A DNA stretch of 64,000 nucleotides, taken from Neorhizobium sp. SHOUNA12A (lineage in GTDB: Bacteria > Pseudomonadota > Alphaproteobacteria > Rhizobiales > Rhizobiaceae). This document shows positions 43,858 to 52,845 of this stretch, one piece after another. Below the pieces are notes generated by a model. That model worked only from the letters and a program-made list of their open reading frames with translations. It was not told where the DNA came from and searched no databases. Made by a program: the position numbers and the translations under genes. Position 1 is the first letter of the stretch. Each line of letters begins with the position of its first letter. The stretch covers positions 36,800-100,799 of the forward strand of contig NZ_JALBGV010000014.1 of NCBI RefSeq assembly GCF_023006505.1. The letters are read 5' to 3'.

Positions 43858-43955
43858 TCGGTGCGGCCGCGGCGCGGCAACCGCTTCCGGGCCGCTCCGC
43901 AGAATACGCCGTGATTGACCGCCAAAACGGATTTTTCCGCTGCGGCCCTTCGCTC

Positions 43956-43986
43956 TACCGGATCAAGCGGTTCCACCGATCCGGTA
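43956..43986 (+). promoter_or_regulatory. 9-bp inverted repeat upstream of the aldehyde dehydrogenase gene
   Basis: TACCGGATC (43956-43964) and GATCCGGTA (43978-43986) with a 13-nt loop, ending 30 bp before the ATG. It lies in the 159-bp gap after the cupin gene. It could be an operator or an attenuating hairpin; no T-run follows. Confidence 0.4.
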
Positions 43987-44016
43987 ATATGCCGTCCAGT
44001 GACCGGAGATAAGCCG

Positions 44017-45480
44017 ATGAGCCTGAGTTTCGATCCCGACAGCCTGGCCCTGCCGATGGGACATTTCATCGGCGATCGCCTCGTGGCGGCCGAAGGCGTC
44101 ATTGCAATGCACCGGCCGTCCGACGGCAAGGCCTATGCCGAGTGCCCCGTCGCCGATGCGGATCTCGTCGACCAGGCGGTACAGACGGCGAAGATGGCGC
44201 TGAAGCAAAGCAATTGGGGCGGCATTCGCCCGCGCGAGCGTGTGAAGGTGCTGCATCGCTGGGCCGATCTCATCGAACAGGACGCCGTGGCGCTTGCAAG
44301 GCTGGAAGCCGTCTCTTCCACCCGCCCGGTCGGCCACCTGGTCGAGGGTGACATCGCCGTATCGGCCGAGCAGATCCGCTTCTTCGCCGAATTCGCCGAC
44401 AAGGAAGGCAGCGACCTGGTGCCGACCGACGACGGCAATCTCGGCATGATCATGACGGAACCCTATGGCGTCGTCGGCGCCATCACGCCCTGGAACTTCC
44501 CGATCAACATGGCCGCATGGAAACTCGGTCCGGCGCTTGCCGCCGGCAATGCCGTCGTGCTGAAGCCGTCCGAGATGACGTCGATCTCGACAATCCGCCT
44601 GGCGGAGCTCGCCGTGCGTGCCGGCATACCGGCCGGGTTGATCAACATCGTGCTCGGCGACGGCATGACCACCGGCAACGCCATCACCGGCCATCCCGAT
44701 ATCGCCAAGGTAAGCTTTACAGGGTCCACCCGCGCCGGCTCGGCGATCATGGAAAACATCGCCCGCACCGGCATCAAGCCGATGACGCTGGAACTCGGCG
44801 GCAAGAGCCCTCAGCTTGTTTTCGCGGATGCCGATATCGACCGGGCCGCAGCCGCGGTGACCACCAGCATCATCGGCAATGCCGGCCAGGCATGTGTCGC
44901 CGGATCGCGCCTGATCGTCGAAAAAAGCGTCGCCGCGCCGCTGATCGAGGCAATCTTGAAGAAAATGAAAGAGGTCGTGCCCGGCCCCACCTGGGATGCG
45001 GCGAGCCAGTATTCGCCGATCATCTCCGACAGGCAGCGCCAGCGCATTGGCGACATTGTCGCAGCCTCCGTTGCAGCCGGGGCGGAATGCCTGACGGGTG
45101 GCCGCCCCATGGACGCTCCCGGATATTTCTATTCCCCGACCCTGCTCACCGGCGTCGACCAGACGTCGCCGGCAGTGATCGAGGAGATCTTCGGGCCTGT
45201 TCTGACGCTGCAGACGTTCGAGGATGAGGAAGAAGCCATGATGCTTGCCGATCATCCGAGCTACGGGCTTGCCGCCGGCCTGTTTACCAGTGACCTTTCG
45301 CGGGCGATCCGCCTTACCCGCCGGCTGCAGGCCGGTACCATCTGGGTCAACCGCTACGGCCGCTCGCGCGACCATATCCTGCCGACCGGCGGTTACAAGC
45401 AGTCCGGCATCGGCAAGGATCTCGGCCGGGAAGCTTTCCACGCCAACCGCAAGAGCAAGAGCGTCTTGATCGGTCTTTGA
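44017..45480 (+). CDS. NAD(P)-dependent aldehyde dehydrogenase
   Basis: A 487-residue aldehyde dehydrogenase. Catalytic C293 lies in GNAGQACVAGSR and the general base E259 in TLELGGKSP; the oxyanion asparagine is in TPWNFPINM. GGAGAT precedes the ATG. The sequence resembles the gamma-(glutamylamino)butyraldehyde/betaine aldehyde group more than succinate-semialdehyde enzymes. It is 11 bp upstream of the tartrate-type dehydrogenase gene. It should oxidise the aldehyde made by an amine oxidase or aminotransferase of this region. Confidence 0.9.
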   Translation: MSLSFDPDSLALPMGHFIGDRLVAAEGVIAMHRPSDGKAYAECPVADADLVDQAVQTAKMALKQSNWGGIRPRERVKVLHRWADLIEQDAVALARLEAVSSTRPVGHLVEGDIAVSAEQIRFFAEFADKEGSDLVPTDDGNLGMIMTEPYGVVGAITPWNFPINMAAWKLGPALAAGNAVVLKPSEMTSISTIRLAELAVRAGIPAGLINIVLGDGMTTGNAITGHPDIAKVSFTGSTRAGSAIMENIARTGIKPMTLELGGKSPQLVFADADIDRAAAAVTTSIIGNAGQACVAGSRLIVEKSVAAPLIEAILKKMKEVVPGPTWDAASQYSPIISDRQRQRIGDIVAASVAAGAECLTGGRPMDAPGYFYSPTLLTGVDQTSPAVIEEIFGPVLTLQTFEDEEEAMMLADHPSYGLAAGLFTSDLSRAIRLTRRLQAGTIWVNRYGRSRDHILPTGGYKQSGIGKDLGREAFHANRKSKSVLIGL

Positions 45481-45491
45481 GGACGAAAAAC

Positions 45492-46532
45492 ATGAAATCA
45501 TACAGGATTGCCTTGATCCCCGGCGACGGCATCGGCCGCGACATGACAGCGGCCGCATGGTCGATGCTGCAGAAGGCGGCCAAAGCGCACGGCTTTGCGC
45601 TTGAGGGCACCGAATTTCCCTGGTCCTGCGCCTTCTACAAGCAAACCGGCGCAATGATGCCGGCAGACGGGATCGAAACGTTGCGCAGCTTTAACGCGAT
45701 CCTGCTTGGTGCCGTCGGCTGGCCGGCAGAAGTGCCGGATTCGGTGTCGCTGCATGGCCTGCTGCTGCCGATCCGCAAGAGTTTCGTGCAATACGCCAAC
45801 ATCCGCCCTCACCGCCTGCTGGCCGGCGTCGAAGGACCGCTGAAAACGACCGCCTTCGACATTCTCTGCATCCGCGAGAACACCGAGGGCGAATATTCCG
45901 GCGCAGGCGGCCGTATCCATCAGGGCACGGCGGATGAAGTTGCCGTCGAGACGTCGATCTTTACCCGCAAGGGCGTTGAGCGCATCCTGCGCTTTGCCTT
46001 CGAACAGGCCCGGTCGCGGCGCGGCAAGCTGGCCTCGGTGACCAAGTCGAACGCCCAGAAATATTCGATGGTGTTCTGGGACGACGTCACCCGGCAGCTT
46101 TCAGCGGAATATCCTGACGTCGAGGTCACCAGCTATCACATCGACGCCATGGCGGCGCGCATGGTGATGGCCCCGGAAACGCTCGACGTCGTGGTTGCTT
46201 CCAACCTGTTCGGCGATATCCTGACGGATCTCGGTGCTGCCATTCAGGGCGGCCTCGGTTTTGCCGCCTCGGCCAATATCAACCCAGAGCGCAATGCGCC
46301 TTCGATGTTCGAACCGGTGCATGGCTCGGCGCCCGATATCGCCCATCTCGGGATCGCCAACCCGATCGCCACGGTCTGGTCCGGCGCAATGATGCTCGAT
46401 CATCTGGGCGAAAAGGATGCGGCGACCGCCGTCATGACGGCGATCGAAGCGGTCACGGAAAACGGCATCGGCACGGTTCCTGGCAAGGACCGGACGGACA
46501 TCATCACTGCGGCGCTGCTCACCGCGCTCTAA
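45492..46532 (+). CDS. Tartrate/D-malate (isopropylmalate-type) dehydrogenase
   Basis: A 346-residue beta-decarboxylating dehydrogenase. It shows LIPGDGIGRDM at the N-terminus, the IRENTEGEYSG phosphate/substrate loop, the catalytic K and Y (SVTKSNAQKYSM; Y near 135 in GEYSG) and NLFGDILTDLGAAIQGGLG. These traits place it in the tartrate/D-malate branch (TTC/DmlA) rather than LeuB. It oxidatively decarboxylates a 2-hydroxyacid with NAD. The second ATG (45492) is used because it begins right before the first strand. It sits between two aldehyde dehydrogenase genes. Confidence 0.87.
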   Translation: MKSYRIALIPGDGIGRDMTAAAWSMLQKAAKAHGFALEGTEFPWSCAFYKQTGAMMPADGIETLRSFNAILLGAVGWPAEVPDSVSLHGLLLPIRKSFVQYANIRPHRLLAGVEGPLKTTAFDILCIRENTEGEYSGAGGRIHQGTADEVAVETSIFTRKGVERILRFAFEQARSRRGKLASVTKSNAQKYSMVFWDDVTRQLSAEYPDVEVTSYHIDAMAARMVMAPETLDVVVASNLFGDILTDLGAAIQGGLGFAASANINPERNAPSMFEPVHGSAPDIAHLGIANPIATVWSGAMMLDHLGEKDAATAVMTAIEAVTENGIGTVPGKDRTDIITAALLTAL

Positions 46533-46554
46533 CATCGTATTTGAGGACGGACAT

Positions 46555-48012
46555 ATGCGGAATTTGAAGCTCCCCTCCCTGTTTCGGCAAGAAGGTCTGA
46601 TCGGCGGCACCTGGGTTGGCGCCCGCTCCTGCAAGACCGTCGACGTCTTCGATCCGGCGAGCCAAGAGGTGATCGGCACCGTTCCCGACATGGGAGGCGA
46701 CGAGACACGCGCGGCGATCGAGGCTGCCGAGAAGGCCTATCCGGCCTGGAAGAAGCGTACCCATGCAGAGCGCGCCGCCTTGCTTGAAACCTGGTACGGC
46801 CTGATGATCGAACATCTCGGAGATCTGGCGCTGATGCTGACCACCGAACAGGGCAAACCGCTCGACGAGGCGCGCGGTGAAATCCGTTACGGCGCCTCCT
46901 TCGTCAAGTGGTTTGCGGAAGAGGCGCGCCGCATCGGCGGCCAGACCATTCCCTCGCCGACGCCCGATCGCCGCATCATCGTCCTGAAGGAGCCGGTCGG
47001 CGTCTGCGGCATCATCACGCCCTGGAATTTTCCGAACGCTATGATCACCCGCAAGATCGCGCCGGCGCTCGCCGCCGGTTGTACCGTCGTGGTGAAACCT
47101 TCGGAATTCACCCCTTATTCGGCACTTGCGCTCGGCGTTCTCGCGGAAATGGCCGGCATTCCGGCAGGCGTCGTCAACATCGTCACCGGCATGCCGAAGG
47201 AAATCGGCAACGAGATCATGGCCAACACGACGGTGCGGAAGATCTCGTTTACCGGCTCGACGCCTGTCGGTTCGCTGCTGATGCGCGGCGCGGCCGACAG
47301 TATCAAGCGGCTGTCGCTGGAACTCGGCGGCAACGCCCCCTTCATCGTCTTCGACGATGCGGATATCGACCTTGCCATCGAAGGGGCGATCGTTTCGAAA
47401 TTCCGCAATGGCGGCCAGACCTGCGTCTGCGCCAACCGCATTCTCGTGCAGGCAGGCATTTACGATCGCTTCGCCGAGAAGCTCACCGCCCGGGTGAATG
47501 CCATGAAGGTCGGCCCCGGAACCGAGCCGGGTGTTTCGATCGGCCCGATGATCAACGATGCCGCAATCGCCAAGATCAACCGCCATGTCGAGGATGCGCT
47601 CGCCAAAGGCGCGACGATCGTCACGGCCAAGGCCGATCTGCCGGCCGGTGGCCAATACACGGCCCCGATCGTGCTGACCGGAGCCACCACCGACATGCAG
47701 CTTGCCAGCGAAGAGACGTTTGGCCCGGTCGCGCCGCTCTTCCGTTTCGAGACCGAGGAAGAAGCGCTCGCCATTGCCAACGGCACGCCCTTCGGGCTCG
47801 CCGCCTATTTCTATACGGAAAGCCTCAAGCGGGCTTGGCGTGTCGGCGAGGCACTGGAATTCGGGATGGTCGGGCTGAATACAGGCCTGATCTCGACCGA
47901 GGTCGCTCCGTTCGGCGGCGTCAAGCAGTCGGGCCTGGGGCGCGAGGGTTCGCAGTTCGGGATCGAGGAATATCTGGAAGTGAAGACTTTCCATATCGGC
48001 GGGCTCAACTGA
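46555..48012 (+). CDS. gabD: NAD(P)-dependent succinate-semialdehyde dehydrogenase-like enzyme
   Basis: A 485-residue aldehyde dehydrogenase with catalytic C290 in GGQTCVCANR, general base in LELGGNAPF and TPWNFPNAMITRK. The CVC pair around the active site and the overall sequence match GabD-type succinate-semialdehyde dehydrogenases. It would deliver succinate to the TCA cycle from GABA or a related 4-carbon aldehyde. It is the last gene of the operon and is followed by a bidirectional terminator. Confidence 0.88.
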   Translation: MRNLKLPSLFRQEGLIGGTWVGARSCKTVDVFDPASQEVIGTVPDMGGDETRAAIEAAEKAYPAWKKRTHAERAALLETWYGLMIEHLGDLALMLTTEQGKPLDEARGEIRYGASFVKWFAEEARRIGGQTIPSPTPDRRIIVLKEPVGVCGIITPWNFPNAMITRKIAPALAAGCTVVVKPSEFTPYSALALGVLAEMAGIPAGVVNIVTGMPKEIGNEIMANTTVRKISFTGSTPVGSLLMRGAADSIKRLSLELGGNAPFIVFDDADIDLAIEGAIVSKFRNGGQTCVCANRILVQAGIYDRFAEKLTARVNAMKVGPGTEPGVSIGPMINDAAIAKINRHVEDALAKGATIVTAKADLPAGGQYTAPIVLTGATTDMQLASEETFGPVAPLFRFETEEEALAIANGTPFGLAAYFYTESLKRAWRVGEALEFGMVGLNTGLISTEVAPFGGVKQSGLGREGSQFGIEEYLEVKTFHIGGLN

Positions 48013-48041
48013 GCCCGTTTCCGCACCCGGAACGCTTATCC

Positions 48042-48080
48042 AAAAAAAGGTGGGGTTGCGATCGCAACCCCACCTTTTTT
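48042..48080. terminator. Bidirectional rho-independent terminator
   Basis: Perfect palindrome of 26 bp (48049-48074; GGTGGGGTTGCG, then its complement) flanked by seven A on the left and six T on the right. It is central to the 93-bp gap between convergent operons, so it should stop transcription from both sides. Confidence 0.93.
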
Positions 48081-48105
48081 GTTCTCGACGATGGCAAGGG
48101 TTCCG

Positions 48106-49380
48106 TCACTGGACCTTGTCGAGCATCTTGTAATAAAGCCCGACCAGCGGCAGGAACCACGGTTTGCCGAAATGACCCGGGACTGCCGGCCAGTCTAGCC
48201 CCTTGACGGGGTTTCTGTCAGGCCGGCCGAGGATGGCGTCTGCGACCGTCATGCCGAGATGGGTTGCAAGCTGCGCACCATGGCCGGAATAACCCATGGC
48301 GTACCATAGCCCGTCATGGAAGCCCGCCCGCGGGTAACGATCCTTGGTGATGTCCACCAGACCGCCCCAGCAATAGTCGATCTCCACATGGGAAAGCTGC
48401 GGAAAGATGCGGGTCAGGCTATCGCGAAGGATTGCGCCGCTCCTGGCATCCGAACGCTGGTCGGAGGTCGCCGAAAATCGCGCGCGGCCGCCGAAGATCA
48501 GCCGGTTGTCCGGCGACAGGCGCCAGTAGTTGCCGATATTCATGCTGTTGACGCAGGTGCGGTTGCCTGGCATCGTCGAGGCGACTTCCTGCTCCGTCAG
48601 CGGCCGCGTCGCGATGATGAAACTGCCGACGGCCATGATCCGCCGGCGGAAATAACCGAAATTCGGCGTCGTGTAGGCGCCGCTTGCCATCAGGACATTG
48701 TCGGCCGTGACCGAGCCTTTGGCCGTCTTCAGCACATGGCGACCGCCCGATTTCGAAACATCGGTGACCGTCGCCTTCTCGGCGATGATGGCTCCGCGCC
48801 TTTTTGCCGCTTCGGCGAGGCCGACGACGTAGCGTCCCATGTGCATCATGGCGCTCTTCTTCGACAGCATGGCGCCGTGGAAAGGTGAACCGATCTCGTG
48901 AGCGAGGTCCTCGGGCGACAGCAGCGCCGTATCCGGATCGACCTCCGCGTGAACCGCCTCGAAATTCCTGGCGAGCCCTTCGAAATGCTGCGGCTTGGAA
49001 GCAAGCTTCAGTTTGCCGGCGCGGCGGAAGTTGCAGTCGATCCCCTCCTCGGCGATGATTGCTTCCAAGGTGTCGATCGAGCTGTCGAGCGCCTTGTAAA
49101 GTGCAATCGCCCGCTCCTTGCCGAGCTCCTGCTTGGCCGAGAGATAGCTGTGGGCAAGGCCGTTGTTCAGGTGGCCGCCGTTGCGGCCGGACGCTCCGAA
49201 ACCGACCGTCTCCGCCTCCAGCACGATAACCTTCGCGCCGGCCATGGCGAGCTGCCGCGCCGCGCCGAGCCCGGTAAAGCCGCCGCCGACCACGGCAACG
49301 TCGTAGTGACCTTCGATCGGCCCTTCCACGGCGCCCGTAAAACGGGGTGCCGTATCATGCCAGTAGGAGACATATTTCAT
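48106..49380 (-). CDS. FAD-dependent amine oxidoreductase (DadA/PuuB-like)
   Basis: A 424-residue DAO-family flavoprotein. The FAD dinucleotide motif GGGFTG is at 32-37, followed by E55-like ribose contact (VIVLEAE) and GFGASGRNGGH, a hallmark of PuuB/gamma-glutamylputrescine oxidoreductases. The C-terminal YAMGYSGHGAQLATHLG is the usual FAD-closing segment. It is soluble. It would oxidise a primary or secondary amine to an aldehyde or imine, feeding the aldehyde dehydrogenases. It precedes, on the minus strand, only the terminator; the HAD gene lies 15 bp upstream. Confidence 0.88.
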   Translation of the reverse strand: MKYVSYWHDTAPRFTGAVEGPIEGHYDVAVVGGGFTGLGAARQLAMAGAKVIVLEAETVGFGASGRNGGHLNNGLAHSYLSAKQELGKERAIALYKALDSSIDTLEAIIAEEGIDCNFRRAGKLKLASKPQHFEGLARNFEAVHAEVDPDTALLSPEDLAHEIGSPFHGAMLSKKSAMMHMGRYVVGLAEAAKRRGAIIAEKATVTDVSKSGGRHVLKTAKGSVTADNVLMASGAYTTPNFGYFRRRIMAVGSFIIATRPLTEQEVASTMPGNRTCVNSMNIGNYWRLSPDNRLIFGGRARFSATSDQRSDARSGAILRDSLTRIFPQLSHVEIDYCWGGLVDITKDRYPRAGFHDGLWYAMGYSGHGAQLATHLGMTVADAILGRPDRNPVKGLDWPAVPGHFGKPWFLPLVGLYYKMLDKVQ

Positions 49381-49395
49381 TGGCTTCGGCCTTCC

Positions 49396-50064
49396 TTAGA
49401 GACCGACCACGCCCGGCAGGCCGGAAATGTCGGAGATTTCCACATAGCCATAGAAGGGGTTGGCCGGCTCGTGACCACGGTTGACCCAGACCTTGTTCTT
49501 GATGCCGAGGTCATGTGCCGACATCAGGTCGTAACGGAAGGACGAGGAGCAGTGAAGAATGTCTTCCGGGCCGCAGCCGAGCATATCGAACATGTATTCG
49601 AAGGCTTGAAAGCGCGGCTTGTAGGCGTTTGCCTGTTCCGCCGTATAGACGGCGTGGAACGGCGCGCCGAGCTTTGCGACGTTTGAGTGGATCTGGTCGT
49701 TCATCGCGTTCGAGAGGATGACGAGCGGTATTTCCCTGGCGACCTTGGCAAGACCGGCAGGAACATCCGCATGGGGACCCCATGTCGGCACGCGCTCATA
49801 GACCATCCTGGCGTCTTCATCCTTGAAAGCGACGCCATTCGCCTTGCAGCTGCGTTCCAGCGAGTTGTGGACGACGTCCGCATAAGGTTTCCAGTCGCCC
49901 AGGATCTCGTCCAACCGGTAGGCTGCGAAATTCTTGATGAACTTCACCATGCGCGGCTCGTCGAGACGATCACCATAGAGGTCACGTGCAGCTTCGGCCA
50001 TCTGGAAGTTAGTCAGCGTGCCGTAGCAGTCGAAGGTGATGTATTTCGGGCGGAAGGTAGTCAT
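49396..50064 (-). CDS. HAD hydrolase, haloacid dehalogenase type II-like (copy 1)
   Basis: A 222-residue HAD protein. The nucleophile is D12 (TFDCYGTLTNF), motif II is LSNAMND and motif III contains K in YKPRFQAF; the final motif reads HCSSSFRYDL. It is close to L-2-haloacid dehalogenase in layout but the second half lacks the exact dehalogenase residues, so a phosphatase or other hydrolase is possible. The start MTTFRPKYI is supported by AAGGA 8-9 nt upstream. It forms an operon with the DadA/PuuB-like oxidase and has a paralogue at 52846-53568. Confidence 0.85.
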   Translation of the reverse strand: MTTFRPKYITFDCYGTLTNFQMAEAARDLYGDRLDEPRMVKFIKNFAAYRLDEILGDWKPYADVVHNSLERSCKANGVAFKDEDARMVYERVPTWGPHADVPAGLAKVAREIPLVILSNAMNDQIHSNVAKLGAPFHAVYTAEQANAYKPRFQAFEYMFDMLGCGPEDILHCSSSFRYDLMSAHDLGIKNKVWVNRGHEPANPFYGYVEISDISGLPGVVGL

Positions 50065-50390
50065 GCGCTTGGTCCTTGCGTGATGGCCCATCGAGCCTTT
50101 CGGTTGACGACATGATCATAAAGCCGCTTCGGGCAGCCGAGCCGACTGATTTCCCCCTATCCGAAGCAGAAAGTTTCGTATCGTGGCGCCGGTTTGGCAT
50201 TTGGTTGCAGATCGTGGCCGGCGTGGCGGCCCACGACCAGGCTTTTTTCGACCCTGATTGCGGACGCGCGGCATAAGATGCGGTCCCATGCCGCCGGTTT
50301 GGCGAAAGATACCGCCGCCGGCCCCGCCTTCGGATAATCGTCCGGCCCCTTCCCCTCGAAACTCGAAGCGCAAAACGGAGAGTATCGTCC
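50065..50390. other. 326-bp divergent intergenic region
   Basis: Promoter region between the HAD/oxidase unit (minus) and the GNAT/aminotransferase unit (plus). I see no gene. GCCGGTTTGGC occurs twice on the plus strand (50188-50198 and 50293-50303), a possible regulator site; nothing else stands out. Confidence 0.5.
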
Positions 50391-51227
50391 ATGCCAGTCG
50401 GGGACTTCGAAACCATACCTTTCGGCATCGAGCACCTGGATCGCGCCATCCACCTTTCGCGCGAAGCCGGCTGGCCGCACCGCCTGCAGGACTGGCAGGT
50501 CGCCCTGCACCTGAGCCAGGGCGTGGTCGCGTTGGACGAGACCGACCAGGTAGTCGGCACGGCATTGATGACCCCCTACGGCGATGACTGCGCCACCATC
50601 AACATGGTAATCGTCGGCGCTAACCTGCGTGGCCGTGGCGTCGGACGCCGTCTGATGGACGCCGTCCTCAGACTTGGTGGCGAGCGGCCGCTTCGGCTGA
50701 TCGCCACCTCCGACGGCCTGCCGCTTTATGAAAAGCTGGGTTTCCGGAAGACCGGCGCGGTTTTCCAGCATCAGGGCACCCTCGGCGAAGTGCCGGCGCC
50801 TCCCGATACCGAGGCCGCCATGGCTGCCGATCTCTCCGAGATTACCGCCATCGATCGCAACGCCTTCGGCGTCGGCCGTTCGGCGCTGATCGCAAAACTT
50901 GCCGAAATCGGCGAGTTCGCCGTGATCCGCCGCAATGGCAAGATCGCGGGGTTTGCCTGCATCAGGACGTTCGGTCGCGGCGAAGTCGTCGGACCCGTCG
51001 TCGCAACGGATCTCGAGGACGCCAAGGCACTCGTCAGCCATTTCATGAGCAGGAGGTCCGGTGCTTTCCTCAGGGTCGACACCGGCGATGCCGGCCTCGC
51101 CGCCTGGCTGGCGGAACATTCGCTCGCCCATGCGGGCGGCGGCATCGCAATGGCACGCCCGGTCGTGGCCCGTCCCGCCACCTCGACATTCACCACCTTT
51201 GCCCTGGCCAACCAAGCCCTCGGCTGA
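50391..51227 (+). CDS. Tandem GNAT-type N-acetyltransferase-like protein (copy 2)
   Basis: A 278-residue protein with two GNAT-like halves. The first half has a proper acetyl-CoA site (VGANLRGRGVGRRLMDAVLR) and YEKLGFRKTG, so it is likely active; the second half (from about 145) is degenerate (FGRGEVVGPVVAT). Blocks GWPHRLQDWQ and FGRG.VVGPVV match the copy at 40242-41144. It is 13 bp upstream of the aminotransferase gene, so it probably acetylates a substrate or product of the same pathway. The natural amine is unknown. Confidence 0.85.
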   Translation: MPVGDFETIPFGIEHLDRAIHLSREAGWPHRLQDWQVALHLSQGVVALDETDQVVGTALMTPYGDDCATINMVIVGANLRGRGVGRRLMDAVLRLGGERPLRLIATSDGLPLYEKLGFRKTGAVFQHQGTLGEVPAPPDTEAAMAADLSEITAIDRNAFGVGRSALIAKLAEIGEFAVIRRNGKIAGFACIRTFGRGEVVGPVVATDLEDAKALVSHFMSRRSGAFLRVDTGDAGLAAWLAEHSLAHAGGGIAMARPVVARPATSTFTTFALANQALG

Positions 51228-51240
51228 TCCGGAGACGACC

Positions 51241-52617
51241 ATGCTCAGCAATTCCCTCATCGAACTCGATCGCGCCCATCTCGTCCATCCTGTCGCGTCC
51301 TATCGCGGCCATGAAAAGCAGGGCGTGCGGGTGCTCGCCTCGGGCAAGGGCGCGACCGTCACCGATGCGCAAGGGCACCAGCTGATAGACGGCTTTGCCG
51401 GCCTCTGGTGCGTCAATGCCGGTTACGGGCATGAGTCGATCGTCGAGGCTGCGGCCCGTCAGATGCGGGAGCTTCCCTACGCGACCGCCTATTTCGGCCT
51501 CGGTTCCGAGCCGGCCATCCGGCTTGCCGCCGAGCTTGCCGACCGCGCGCCGGGCGATCTCGATCATGTCTACTTCACGCTCGGCGGCTCGGACGCCGTC
51601 GACAGCACGATCCGCTTCATCCGCTATTACTGGATTGCCAAGGGTCAGCCACAGCGCGATCAGTTCATTTCGATCGAGCAGGGTTACCACGGTTCCTCCA
51701 CGGTCGGCGCCGGCCTGACGGCATTGCCGAACTTCCATGCGGGCTTCGGCATTCCCTTCGACTGGCAGCACAAGATTCCGTCGCCTTACCCCTATCGTAA
51801 CCCGGTCGGCGAGGATCCGAAATCGATCATCGAAACCTCGCTTGCTGCGCTGAAGGCCAAGATCGAGGCGGTCGGCGCCGATCGCGTGGCGGCCTTCTAT
51901 GCAGAGCCGATCCAGGGTTCCGGCGGCGTCATCGTTCCGCCCAGGGGCTGGATGAAGGCGATCCGCAACCTCTGCAAGGAATACGGCATCCTGTTCGTCG
52001 CCGACGAGGTGATTACCGGCTTCGGCCGCACCGGGCCGCTGTTCGCCTGCAGCGAGGACGACATCGTCCCCGATTTCATGACGACGGCCAAAGGCCTGAC
52101 CTCGGGTTATGTTCCGATGGGCGCGGTGCTGATGGCGGATCATGTCTACCAGGTGATCGCCGATGGCGCCGGTGCCTCGGCGGTCGGGCACGGTTACACC
52201 TATTCGGCCCACCCGGTCAGCGCCGCCGTGGGTCTGGAGGTGCTGAGGCTCTACGAAGGCGGGCTGCTCGAAAACGGCATCAAGGCCGGTGCGCAGCTTA
52301 TGGCAGGTCTCGAAAGCCTCAAGTCCCACCCGCTGGTCGGGGATGTCCGAGGTCGCGGCATGCTGGCGGCCATCGAGCTGGTGACGGATAAGGCAGCCAA
52401 AACGCCGCTTCCGGCCGAAGCCGCGCCCGCCCGCCGGGTATTCGACCGCGCCTGGGACAACGGCCTGGTGATCCGGGCCTTCGCCAACGGCGTCATTGGA
52501 TATGCCCCGCCGCTCTGCTGCACGGAGGCGGATATCGACGCGATTATCGAACGCACCGCAAAGACACTGGATCAGACGCTGGAAGATCCCGACGTCCGCC
52601 GCGCGGTCAAGGGCTGA
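51241..52617 (+). CDS. Class III PLP aminotransferase (beta-alanine/putrescine:pyruvate type)
   Basis: A 458-residue class III (omega) aminotransferase. PLP lysine is K284 in TTAKGLTSG, with the aspartate pocket FVADEVITGFGRTG shortly before it and the YHGSS phosphate loop near 155. The sequence belongs with omega-amino acid or diamine:pyruvate transaminases. GGAGACGACC precedes the ATG. It follows the GNAT gene and is 228 bp before the second HAD gene. It should transfer an amino group from an omega-amine to pyruvate, yielding an aldehyde for the dehydrogenases nearby. Confidence 0.9.
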   Translation: MLSNSLIELDRAHLVHPVASYRGHEKQGVRVLASGKGATVTDAQGHQLIDGFAGLWCVNAGYGHESIVEAAARQMRELPYATAYFGLGSEPAIRLAAELADRAPGDLDHVYFTLGGSDAVDSTIRFIRYYWIAKGQPQRDQFISIEQGYHGSSTVGAGLTALPNFHAGFGIPFDWQHKIPSPYPYRNPVGEDPKSIIETSLAALKAKIEAVGADRVAAFYAEPIQGSGGVIVPPRGWMKAIRNLCKEYGILFVADEVITGFGRTGPLFACSEDDIVPDFMTTAKGLTSGYVPMGAVLMADHVYQVIADGAGASAVGHGYTYSAHPVSAAVGLEVLRLYEGGLLENGIKAGAQLMAGLESLKSHPLVGDVRGRGMLAAIELVTDKAAKTPLPAEAAPARRVFDRAWDNGLVIRAFANGVIGYAPPLCCTEADIDAIIERTAKTLDQTLEDPDVRRAVKG

Positions 52618-52845
52618 CCCGGCCTCGGCGCTGCCGGCTGAAATATCGTCGGCAGCCCGTTTTCGAAATTTTGTGCCGGGCGGCCCTACCGATTCGGCGA
52701 AAACCATTCCCTCGAACTGTCACTATTGTCGCTAACGAGGGCCTTGAAGCCCCGAAAATCCGGGATTTTTGATAGAAAAAGGTCCAGGTTGGGAACAGCA
52801 TATTCTTTCGCAGACAGCGTTCTGCCAGCAGCATCAACTGGGGAT

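Noticed and set aside
43963..45654. A 563-codon minus-strand frame opposite the aldehyde dehydrogenase gene
   Set aside because: It is a shadow of the aldehyde dehydrogenase, whose catalytic residues are intact, and its translation resembles no protein family.
46519..47994. A 491-codon minus-strand frame opposite the GabD-like gene
   Set aside because: Shadow of the GabD-like gene; same reasoning as for the other long antisense frames.
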